From contig CAYWRU010000009.1 of the NCBI GenBank assembly GCA_964460795.1, positions 1 through 64,000 on the forward strand: a stretch of DNA of 64,000 nucleotides. The letters run 5' to 3'. The notes beneath the pieces are model-generated. The model was given only the letters and a program-made list of their open reading frames with translations, searched no databases and was not told the origin of the DNA. The DNA comes from CAZOOM01 sp964460795 (GTDB lineage: Bacteria; Omnitrophota; Omnitrophia; Omnitrophales; Aquincolibacteriaceae). Position 1 is the stretch's first letter; each line of letters opens with the position of its first letter. A program made the position numbers and the translations under genes. Positions 33,422-44,600 of the stretch are shown piece by piece.

Positions 33422-34259
33422 TTTTCATGCCCAAGACTTCTTTGGTAATCTCAAAAAGCTGCGCTTTAGATCCAATGGTATTGACCTCACGGCCAAGTTC
33501 CTGACAAAGAAAATCGAGTTCGCGGCCCATCTCTCCGCCGCTCGTTAATTTTTTTGAAAAAAGATCCAAATGCGAACGAAGCCGCACAATTTCCTCCGTC
33601 ACATCCGAACGTTCAGCAAGGTAAGCCACTTCGCGAAAAAAGCGTTCATCGTCCGGAACCGCAGCATCCTGCATCAGGGCCCGGACCCGCTCGCGAAGTT
33701 TTGCCGCGGTTTCTTCGGATCGTCCCCGGCTTTGTTCCTCGACTCGGTCCACAGCCTTCGAAATAAGTTCAAGACGATTCTTCACATCGACCACTAATTT
33801 GCGGCCTTCGGTTTCGCGCGCCCGAACCGCTTCACTTAGCGCCTTCTGAAGAATGGGCTTAACATCCGCCCAAATTTTCGCGGCCGGCAAATCCGATTCT
33901 TCAGACTCCACCACGCCCGGAAGATTCAAGACATCGCGAAGCGTAATCTCACCGGAAATTTTAAAGTCGTGCTTGATTTTTTTAAAGAGCGCTAAGGCCG
34001 AACGTACCCGGACCGGATCCAAACGAAGCTTCTTGCCTTCTTCCTTATGGGAAATCTCCGAGATTGTGAGAGAAACTTTACCGCGCCGCAGTTTGGATTG
34101 GACGATTTCGCGGGCCTCGGATTCATATTCCCCCAAAGCCGAGGGCATGCGAAGGGAAAGATCCAGATACCGATTATTTAAAGAACGGATTTCAAGCGCC
34201 CACTTCCCGGTCTTTCCGGTGACTTGGATCCGGGTAAAGCAGGTCATACTGCGAATCAT
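33378..34259 (-). CDS. YicC-family endoribonuclease
   Basis: This 293-residue protein begins MIRSMTCFTRIQ, a variant of the typical MIRSMTGFGR, and ends with the strongly conserved GRELDFLCQELGREVNTIGS and SELEKIREQIQNIE. YicC proteins have been linked to RNA decay and stationary-phase fitness. The usual neighbour gmk overlaps its end. It is the first gene of the operon. Confidence 0.9.
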   Translation of the reverse strand: MIRSMTCFTRIQVTGKTGKWALEIRSLNNRYLDLSLRMPSALGEYESEAREIVQSKLRRGKVSLTISEISHKEEGKKLRLDPVRVRSALALFKKIKHDFKISGEITLRDVLNLPGVVESEESDLPAAKIWADVKPILQKALSEAVRARETEGRKLVVDVKNRLELISKAVDRVEEQSRGRSEETAAKLRERVRALMQDAAVPDDERFFREVAYLAERSDVTEEIVRLRSHLDLFSKKLTSGGEMGRELDFLCQELGREVNTIGSKAQLFEITKEVLGMKSELEKIREQIQNIE

Positions 34260-34296
34260 AAAATAGCTAAACCCTCAAATTACTTAACGATGAAAG

Positions 34297-34380
34297 CAAC
34301 CAGTAACCAGTTGCCAGAAACCAGAAAAAACAGATCCATGCGGTTTGAGTCTGGTATCTGGTTACTGGTTTCTGGTTACT
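34297..34380. repeat. AGTAACCAG-type hairpin repeat, copy 3
   Basis: AACCAGTAACCAGTTGCCAG with AAACCAG on the left pairs with CTGGTATCTGGTTACTGG and TTTCTGGTTACT on the right across about 30 bases. It lies in the 5' leader of yicC, between its promoter and start codon, so it would fold in the mRNA. Confidence 0.85.
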
Positions 34381-34404
34381 TAATATAGCGGGAATAAGGG
34401 CGTG

Positions 34405-34433
34405 ATTATAGGGATGCCCCTCCCCCGCGTCAA
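34405..34433 (-). promoter_or_regulatory. Housekeeping-type promoter of the yicC operon
   Basis: Minus-strand TTGACG (34428-34433) and a perfect TATAAT (34405-34410) are 17 bases apart. The leader of about 140 bases contains the AGTAACCAG hairpin. Confidence 0.8.
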
Positions 34434-34465
34434 GAAAACCCACTTGGCTTTGAGTCGCTCAAAGA

Positions 34466-34534
34466 GTCATCCCGGACAAGCGAAGCGCGATCCGGGATCC
34501 ATAGTCCTGGATGCCGGGTCTAGCCCGGCATGAC
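34466..34534. repeat. GTCATCCCGG...CCGGCATGAC palindromic repeat
   Basis: GTCATCCCGGACAAGCG opens and CCCGGCATGACA closes the element; inside, CCCGGA pairs with TCCGGG and GCCGGG with CCCGGC. Elements of this style (TCATCCCGGA ... GGATGCCGGG ... CCCGGCATGA) are widespread dispersed repeats in bacterial genomes. It lies between the giant ORF and yicC. The rest of 34535-34665 shows only weak dyads. Confidence 0.75.
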
Positions 34535-34665
34535 AATATTGTAACTATTCATATATAAATCAACATATTGAAAAGCGCTTGAAGGAGCTGCCCTGCTATT
34601 ACGGACAGGTCTAAGAAAGCGAAGCGCTACCACCCCCATCTAGCAGGCAGGGATCTGTCCCTTTA

Positions 34666-35655
34666 TTACGCTTGGGTGGCGATGTGCTGAAGATTCCGGA
34701 TCTCAGAGCGGAGGCGTTCCAGAGATTGGAGAACAAAGGTTGTTCCGCGAAGTTCAAACCCCGGCAGAATCTGATTCACGGCAGAGGCAAGTTCCCGGAT
34801 ACGTGCTGCGGTCAAATCACTGCCGTTTTGAGCAATCAAAGAAGCTGCCAAATTTCCGGCAAGTACAACATAAGGTACTACAGACAGATCCTCCCCATGT
34901 AAATCTCCAAGAACAAATGAAAGCGGCAACTCAAGCTGCGATTTAATTTCCAGTCCTGCCACAGCCGAGCGATGAGACTTCGCAAACTCAGAAGCTGCCG
35001 TGGTCACGGATCCCGATACCACAATCTGCTGAAGCAGCGACTGATCAAGAAGTCCAGCAATGATCGTTTCCCGGAGAATCACTTCCTCACCCTGAAGTTT
35101 TGCAGATTTATTTCGTAAGGCTGCGGCCAGTTTATTTAAAAGACCAGAGTCCGATGAGATTACTGTAGCTAACAATGCCTGGTGAGTTTTAAGCTGAGTC
35201 TTAAGCTCAAGCGATCCACGGAACAAATCAAAAAGTGCACGCGAATTTTCATCAGCAAGCCGCTCCAAAAGATCGCTGGAGAGCAGCGAGACACCCACAG
35301 ACTCTGCCGCATTTCCCGATTTAGTCTGAACTTGGATCTGCGCTGCCACTTGCTTCACAAACTGATCAAGAACTTCTGAAGGAATCTTTGACTCCGTTGA
35401 AATACTGTTTCCATTCATCCTGCGATTCAACGTTCCGAGTCCTGTTTGATACGCTTGGGTTCCCACCGCATCCCGAACTAGAACTGCTGTGACAAGATCT
35501 CCCTGCTCAACTCCCAGCACGCTCTCCAATCCAAGACGGGTCACCACTGGAACCGGATTGGATGCCAATAAAGCCGGCACAGGCAAGCCGGGAACTTGAA
35601 CCGACCCTACCGTTACGGATGAAAGCCGCGCCAAGCTAGGAGCCGGTGCAAAAAT
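34666..35655 (-). other. Last cassette and C-terminal end, unknown
   Basis: About 330 residues, rich in Leu, Ser and Val, mostly helical (LAALRNK-type repeats such as LLNKLAAALRNKSAKLQ), with a proline-rich start (GSVQVPGLPVPALLA). Near its end a final tag RSEIR lies only eight residues before the stop (LQHIATQA after N). No sorting signal or membrane anchor is visible. Confidence 0.5.
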
Positions 35656-38600
35656 TCTTGCTTCCGATCTCATCAACCTGTTAACAAGAATCCGCCGATC
35701 ATTCTCTGCGGGAACTAGATCTGCCAATTTCCCGGGTGTTTTAGCAACAAGGTCTTTAAATTCTCCCAGACTTCCGACAGGAGGCTCGGCTTGAGCCAGT
35801 TGTCGAATAATGTGAGCTGGAACCCCTAAAGTTGTCAAAGCTTCATGATTCTTAGTTTGCCCCATTTTCTCAGTGCGACGCCGATACGTAAGGGCCATGA
35901 CCTGCCCAAATGTTTTCAAAACCACCTCGGCATCAAATCCAAGCCCTGTTGCTAAGGCTCTAATGGTGCTGGCACTTGGCACTACTTCGCTGGAAAGGGA
36001 AAGGAGTCTCGAAATTACCGATTGGCTTACTCCTGTTCGTTCCTCTATAGCTACTTGATTCATACCACTTGCTTCAATATAGGACCTTAATAATTCCTTT
36101 AGGTGTTCCACGGTAGCTGGTTGTCCCTGCAGGATTTCTTCAATTTTTTTTCTCGTTTCAGCCGTCACCGCTGTCGCATCAGGAGCGACTGGAAGCTTTG
36201 GTTTTGCTCGCAACTCGGATCGGGAGGCGTTCCAACGAAGTTTTTCGATGCGGTCCATGATGATTTGAACTCGCTCTTGCTGAGGACTATCCAATAAGCG
36301 CTTGGCAAATTTCAAAGCGTCTGTTACGGCTTGATCGAGTGAAATCACAGAAAGAGAGGCCACCATTACGCCGCCGTCTGCTCTGATTTTTTTCCATTCG
36401 GCTTCCTTATTGGTTTTTTTAGCCTCGTCGTCTTCATTAATACCGCCTAGTTCCAGGATTCGCTGATACAAAGTTTTGCTGATTTTCCGACCCACCAGGC
36501 GCTCTAAAATACCTAGGGCCTCAGGCGCAACATCGGTCAATCCCGATCGCTGTACTGCCGTCCAGAGAGCTTCCCGCATGGCATCCGGACCATTCAAAGC
36601 TAAAATCGGTTCAAACTTGATTCTGGCAAAAAAGGGCGACTTGCCTCTTAATCCTTGCATCGCCGGCACTAAAAACTCATCCGGAGTTTTAGAAAAAGCC
36701 GGACTCGTGGACAAAGCCGCTTTAATTCTTTTCCACTCGGAATGCAAGGCAAAATCCGTGATTCCAAATTCCTCGACTGCAACTCTTTCCACCTCCGCCA
36801 GGAAAGGCGCAAGCTGAAAACGCTCAGGATCCACATAGAACGCAAGTTGCAGTAAATTACCTGATGGAAAATCAATCCCGCGTTCAAATCCATTTCGAAG
36901 CGCTTCAACCGAAGAAAGTTCTGGCGATAGTTTTCTCTTTCCAACAAATACTTGCACAAAGTTCCAAACCGGCTGATCCGGAAAGTTCATCATGGGCAGT
37001 GCTTGCTGTAATTTTTTAACATCTATTCTGCGAAGCTCGCCAAGATTTTCGGCGAGCGAAGCAGAACGCACTTCAGCACGTGCTGCGGTTTTATTTCTAT
37101 CTATGACAGCAAGCGGCATATTGACAGCAGCCACTTGAGCTTTTTCATCTGCAGTTAGAGCGGAAACCGCTGATGCTGTTTCTCCGCTTTCAATCATCCC
37201 GCGCAGACGTAAAATCTCTTTGATCCCGGCGATGATTTTAGTCCGGCCTGTCGTATACTGAGGAATCAGCTCCGTAATAAGCGCTTGAAGGCGACCAATC
37301 CTCAGCGAATCCGAAGTCGCAAAAATCTGCTGAGGCAAAAGGCTGATGCTGCCCAGGGAACTCACAGAACCTGAAGTGTCGAGCCGGATCGCTGGATCAA
37401 TTTTAGACTCATCTCCTTGAAAGAGCGCCAGTCCGTTTTGCCTCGCTGCCGCTGCATATTGATGAAACAGCCCGGAATTTCCGGAACTGTCTTTCATGCC
37501 CGCAATTTTTCCTCTTAAGGATGCAAAGGTTTCAGGTTTGAGATTAACTCCGCGCGTGATGCCTGGATTGTTATAAAGGAAAATGGGAGGAATCTGAGGT
37601 GAAAGTCCATTTAATTTTTCCACATGCGCAACAATCCGCTTTTCATCCTGCAGATAATAGAGGGGCGCTATCACAAGCGCATCCGCACCTTCCGCCGTTG
37701 CAATCGTGGCATTTTCAAAAGTCTCTCGTTCATCCTCGCCGGAGACATGGGCATAAACCAGAAGCTTACCCTTGGCCGCTTGGATAAAGATTTTAAGAGC
37801 TTCTTGCCTTTTGGTTTGATCAAGATGATCAAATTCCCCGGTCTTACCCATCACCATGATGGCCCTCTCGTGGCGCGAAACCAAGTAATCCACATAGCGG
37901 CGAATACTGTTGCCGTCAATTTTTCCATCCTTCAAAGGAGTAATAACGGGAATAATATTGCCGTGATATTCCGCAGGATTGAATTGACGCGAAATTCCCT
38001 CGATGATTGCTTCCACTTTCTCAGGATGGGACACATTTACTGCCTGAAGGTAAGTCCCAAAAATATCTGCATCAACCTGATAAAATAGATAGTCGTTTTT
38101 CTTCTCTCCATTAGCGCCCTCTTGCACACGGAATAAAATTGAGCCTCGATGAGTGCGCGGTAACTCATCAAGACCACGAAACACCCTCTTAAATAGTTCA
38201 TGAGAAGAAGCTAGCGGATTGGCTTTGGTCACATCACTTAACAATTCATACTGTTGCTGCGTTAACATAATTAATTTGCCATCAAAAAACTGCACAAACT
38301 TTTCAATTCGCAGCCTCTGAGCTTCTCTTGCACTAACTCCAGTGTAGTTGCGAATCTCAGAGCGTTTTTGATCTGTTCCCGCTGCTAAGGTTGTTTTCTT
38401 TTCCGGAAGCCCACCTTTGACAATCGTGTACCAGAATGCGAGCACTGCATAAATCACAAGTCCTGAAAAAGCTCCGATAAGAGCGCCCCAGCCCATTCCC
38501 TTACCAAGACTTTCGATCAAGTTCCGCATATTGGCAATATGGATATCCTCCAAAATGACACGATGATAAGTAAAAGTCCCTAGCAACCCAAGAATCGCAC

Positions 38601-41600
38601 CGACTGCTGTGAAAGCAATCACCGCAGTCACCGCACCCATGACCGAAGCCTGTCTCACTTCAGAGCGGACACTCAAATCAGGCCGCAAGATAAGCGGTAA
38701 ATTAGATTCCGAAGGTGCCCCGCCCAGGGTCGCAAAGGTTTTGAAAATTCCTGTGTGGGATTTGAAATATTTTATAAGCGCCGGACTGACCGTAGCTAAA
38801 ACCCGATCCGTTAAAAATAATCCTTTAAGGCCTGGATCCCCTTCAAAATCAGGAAGGGATACTTCCGTATCAGGCTCTTCATCGCTGCGAATACGTGTCC
38901 GCTTGAAAGAGACTTTGTCAGCGCGGAAAATTACCGAATTCAAATATTTATCGTCTCTGCTCCGGATCTCAAGGGTATGAATGGAAGCATCATAAATAAT
39001 CTTCACTAACCGTTTTTCTTTCCCAACCTGTTCAAAAAAGCGAATCGCGCGTCCATGCTTCAGGATTTCAACCTCGAGACCTTTAGTCGTTGCATCGGCT
39101 TCGACGCGCAGAAAAACATCTTCGATAGGATTCGCCGAGCGCATCTCGCTTCGGATTTCAGAACGAGGTGAATTTCTATTTTGAAGGGCGGCGGTCACCT
39201 CTTTAAGACGACTAATCTTCGATCTTACCTCGACCGCTCTTTGGCGGCTTTCCAATTGAGGAATGAGATTAATGATTTCTTTGCGAAGACGCGCTCCGTC
39301 TTCATCATGATGCAGATGATAGATGGCAACTCCATCCGGGAAAGCCACTTTGTCCACTCGATAAAGCGGAACATCCTTCATGAGGCCTTCATAAACTTCT
39401 TTCCAAGATACAGGCGAAGATTTTTTCACCATTTTCCGTACCGAACGGGCAAGCTTTAAGGCCTCGTCCCGGGAATAGCGGATAAGATCCGAGGTAAATT
39501 CAGATTTAATGCCGTGAAGAGAATTGTCAGAAACAGTATGTTTCCATATTTGTAATACATAGTTTTTTTCTCTCCACCGGGAGAAAAGTGAAAAGACCCC
39601 GACTGCGATTCCAGCCACAAATCCGAGCGCAATAAGTACTCCATAAAGCGGAGTTGCCGCTTGCATAATACCTAAGGGAGTGATAATCCCCACACCGAGA
39701 ACGGTTGCCCCCCATGCGAAAGCCAGGTGATATCCCGGATTCGAGGCCTTGGGTAGCAAAATAAGAGTTTGCCAAAAATTCTCAACAAGTTCTTCTTTTG
39801 AGATGGAGCGCGCCATATCCCACGCTATGGGTTGGATCTGTTTGAGCATAAACATTTCCGCATCCGCAACCGGCGCAATCACAAGATGTCCGGGCGCCGT
39901 ATTTTGCAGATAAGTAAACAGATTTCCGTCCGGATCCCGGAGATATCCGGTCTCGGCAAGAGCAGATTCATCCGTGACCTCGACCCACATCGGCTCCGTC
40001 TCTTCACGAGCCTCAAAGCGCACATCTTTGGCCTTTGGTGACGAATGAAAACGAGATGGATCGCTAAGTTTTTGAAATATTTGAAATCCCGTTTGGGTTC
40101 GGTAGAGCGAATTTCCTTTAAATCCGTACGCGGCCACACGGCCCGGAATCAGTTTATCGTAAAGCGCTTTTTCTTCTAGGTGCCGATTGGTATTGCTTTT
40201 TAATTTTTTAGCAGGATCTGCAGGCTTCTCCTTAAGGATATCGCGATAAAGATCTACAGCAATCCCATCATCAGTCAACATCCACAGCCGGTCCGCCTCC
40301 CGCAAATATTTCATCAAATTATCCGCCGAATCAAATAGATAGTCCGCAGGGTGAACCAGCCCTGAAGTTTCAAGGCCATATCGGGCATAAACCTCCGCCC
40401 GCGTCATTTCATATTCAGCAATCGAAGGATTATCATGGATCCGGATCAGTCTTTGAATTTCTTGAATAGCTTCTGGACTAAAATAAACCTTTTGTTCCGA
40501 ATCATTCGCATTAAAGTCTCTTAGAACACGCTCTGCAATTTCTACGGCCACTTCTTGGTGTCTTTGGCGCGACTCAACCGCCTTACTGACTTCGCGGTCT
40601 ATAATCAATTGAATCGCCAATTTCTTTTGGGTCTCAGAGGCCCAGGCTTTTACTTCTTCAGCTTGAATTTTTTCATCTAAATCGGATTTGCGAAACTTTC
40701 CTTCTCCCACTTTAATGGCAACATCGTGAAGAAGAGCCGCCACAATGCCTCGCTTTAAGGTTTCGCTGTCTTCAATTCCCTCACCCAGCATAATTTCCGT
40801 CATGAATTTTGTCACATAAGCAATGTGGTGAATTGGGCTGATTTGTCTTCCTTCGCGAAGATCCGGAAGGATCCTGTTAAAAATATCTTCGATCGCTTCC
40901 CCAAGATCTCCGTGGCCAGATTGAGTCAAAAGCTGCTGGACTTCCCTCAAAACCCGCCGCGCAATGACTTCTTGCGTCTCTCCATCTTCAAAAAATCTGC
41001 GAGCTTCAACGACGGTAACTTTTTTCCAATCAAAACTACTTTCCGCACGAACCTCAGAACGGGCGCGCAGGAGATATCGCGCCCCTGCAGCAGCCACAGC
41101 ACTTGTTCCAGCAAGCAGCATGGCCGGAACCTGAGTTTCATCAATACCAACCACAACAGCGACCACTATTCCAAAAATAGATGCCCCTAATAATCCATGA
41201 GAGTAAATTCTCTTCAGAATCTCGTGACCATGCCGGGTCAAAATGCGCTTTGCCTGCCGAATCTCTGAACGAAACTCTTTGCGGTCAGCGATCAGCTTTC
41301 TGCCTTCCGCCATCTTCTCTTTTGCTTCTATCTGATGGCTGATATCTGCCATCTGATTCCGTACTTCGGACCGCCCATCGGGGACGCTCGCAATCAAGTC
41401 CCGGTAAAGGGTTTCTAAGGTGCTTCCGGGCTCAGCCCATTTTGCAATCGCATCAGGAGAAACGATGACGCCAGGAGTTCCCAATTTTGCAAGCGTAGTG
41501 ATAAGGTCCATAGCAATTTGCTGTGCTTTTGCCAGCGAATCAATTCCCAGGTTCGAAAGAGGTGCATCAAAATGAACGTGCTCGATGTCCTTTATCTCCA

Positions 41601-44600
41601 TCGCGGCTTCAATCGCAGGCAGAATCGTCGATTCAATGCCCCAACCAATGCGGCCCGTCCGCACTTCAGAACGACTGCCAGCTATCAGCTTTCTGCCTTC
41701 AGCGCTCGTCAGGTTTGCTGATATCTGACGGCTGATATCTGACATCTGATTCCGTACTTCTGAGCGTTTGACCGTTTCATCAAAGAGAGCCAGGATTCCG
41801 TCGTGCTGAATTTGAGGAAGGCGCTTTTCACCGGCAATCTGCTCGCGAGTGACACCGGATTTAAATTGATAACTCACCGGCCCCTCTCCCGGCACCGGCT
41901 CCATAAAATCACCGATCACGGCCGGCAGCATATTTTCTGAAACTTTGACCCAAGTCACCAAATCTTCTGCACTGAAAGTTTTCCGTACTTCAGCACGTTC
42001 TTGAGTGACTTCCCCACGTAGGCCCGCAGCAGCATCCTTTTCCGAATGGTGTAATTGCAGCGAGGGCTCTTTGCTTGCAGAATCAAACAGTGCACGCCAT
42101 TGGATTAAAGCCTTGCCGGCAGACTCACGAGTATTTTTATTATCAGATTTCAGAAGGCTGTTTAATAATAACCCAGCCGCCTTCTCACTGCGGGCCACCT
42201 GGACAAATGCTTCAACGGCAGCATCTCGGATCTCTGGAATCGGATCCGAAAAATTCCGCACAAGCGCAGATCCCGCACCCACGCCTTCCGTCCCCATGGC
42301 GCCGATGCTCCGAATTGCCGTCCATCGAGTGAGCGGTGAATTTGAATCTACTGTCCAGGCAATGAAACCCTCGTATCTCACAGCCGTTTTTTTTGTCAGA
42401 TCGATCAATGCCGGAAGCGAGCTCCGTAAAGGAGGTCCGATTTTGCTCAGCGCAGATTCAACATTCGGAATGATGGAGCTAGTTATAGTCTCCACCAAGC
42501 CCGGACGCACCAAATCTCGCCGAAAATTAGAATGGGAGCCGTAAAGAGCCCGTATATCAGAACTGTAAGATTCAAAAGCACAATTCAATGCCCTGACAAT
42601 AAACGGGATCGATTCCTGGGCTGATGGCCCTATTTTTTCTAGTTCGCTAATAGCTGAAGATAAAATCAAATCCCTAGATAAAAATAAAAATTCATTACTA
42701 TGGGGTGCGTTACTTCGAAGAGCGTTTCTCTCCCCCTCCCGTTCAGAGGCTTCAATTTCAGCAACTCTTGTTTCAGCATTCTCAACGATTTCCCGAACGC
42801 GAGGATCTGAAATCTGCGGCACTGCCTTTGTCCGCGGAATATTAAAAATGGGATATTGATTTTCAACAGATTTCGATGCTGTAACAGCACACCCCATCAA
42901 TAATCCAATCGTTGCCGCTAAAACCACTGCGATCCATAGACTTTCAGTTTTCAGCTTTCTGCTTTCAGCGCCCTTCGCGTTTGCTAATATCTGACGGCTG
43001 ATATCTGACATCTGATTTCTTGCTTCCGAACGTCCCACAGTTCGCTCGGTATCCTCCAGAATAGCCTCGACCTGATCGCGCAGGGCCTGGCCGCCGCGCT
43101 CACGCATTAATTTGGAAATCGCAACGCCATCCGGATAGGCTATTTTTCCGGCCTCATAAAGAGGAACCTCTCCCAGGACAATCTGATAGACCTGTTTCCA
43201 CGGCAAGGCATCGGATTCTTGAACCAAATGCCGAATTTCTTTGGCAAGCTTGACAACCTGATCCTCTGAATATTTCATCAATGACGTATCTGATTTTTCT
43301 CCTTCGCGATTGACTCGCGTGCGAGATTCCCAAATGCTGAGGGCGTAATTTTTAATTGTCCTCTGTTTGAAAAGAATAACCTCAGCGCCTGCAAGGATAA
43401 AACCGAAGACTACGGCACTTCCCATACCGGCAAGAAAAGGCGCTGATTTAAAAATTAAAAACGTCATGACAGCCGCAATGAAAAAGGCAGGCATAAAGAA
43501 ACTGGAAACACTATATGTTTTCCAATCTTCTGGCGCAGGAACAGCAGCCAACAGCAGGTTTCGAACCTCTGAACGAGGCTCTTTGCTGTCAGCAGACTCT
43601 GTCTGAGTCATCACCCCTGCAGCACGAGCCGCTTCCTCAGCAGCGGTCCGATAAGTTCGGACCACTTGCATAGCATCCTCGACTGCAGGATGAAATTTCT
43701 CAGGAAATCGCTCGTCTTTTAATAATCTTCCGAGTTCTTCCATGGATTCATTAAATTGATGAGCAACGACCATTCTCCTGGAATCCGTGATCCATTTGAC
43801 CCAAGTTCCGCGAATGAGGGCGGTCTGGACTTCGGAATCTGTAATGACCTTCGCAAGCGCCATGAACGGTGCCAAATCAGCCGGTTTTATCACGACCGAT
43901 CGGGTTGCTCGATCCGCTTTTCGTTTCGCATCCACATCTTCAGGGAGAATGCGCAGAGCATTCATTGCTGCGGTTTCCGTGCCTTTAGCAGCGTTCATAT
44001 ACTCATGAAGGTAGAGCGTTTCTATCTCTGTTTGGATTCTGCTAAATCCCGTACGCATCCCAAACATGATGCCGTTAAGTCCGGAGCCAAGAGTTCCTTT
44101 TACTGCTTCCATTAATTTTGTGGGCCTATTTTTATAAATAGATACTTCTACGGTATCACCCCCATCAACTGCCTTGGGCCACTGGCTCCATCCGAACTCT
44201 TGCGGAGTAAAAAATCCACGCTCTACCGCATAATTACTCATTATTTCCACTCTAAATAAAGTGGAATTCGCCAACTCCTTGACTTGTTCGGCCTCTAAAC
44301 CCGGATGAAAAAAAGGATCTACGTAACCTCCGGTATTTGAAAATTGCAGCAAGGGAGTCCTGTGAATGGCAGGAAGAGCTTGAGGATTTAAAATGACCTC
44401 GAGATCGTGCCCCGTATCAAATCCCCATCCTTGAGCCTTACGATTCCACCGGTGCTGAACGGCCGGAATATTGGGTGCAATCATGAACACAGGGTAAACA
44501 ACTTTTCGGTCTCGAATCGGAAAAGATGCGCGGTTTTGCTGAGCCCAAAGGTTTAACTGTCTGACTACTTTATAAGCAACATCCGGACGCAGCGTGGGTA

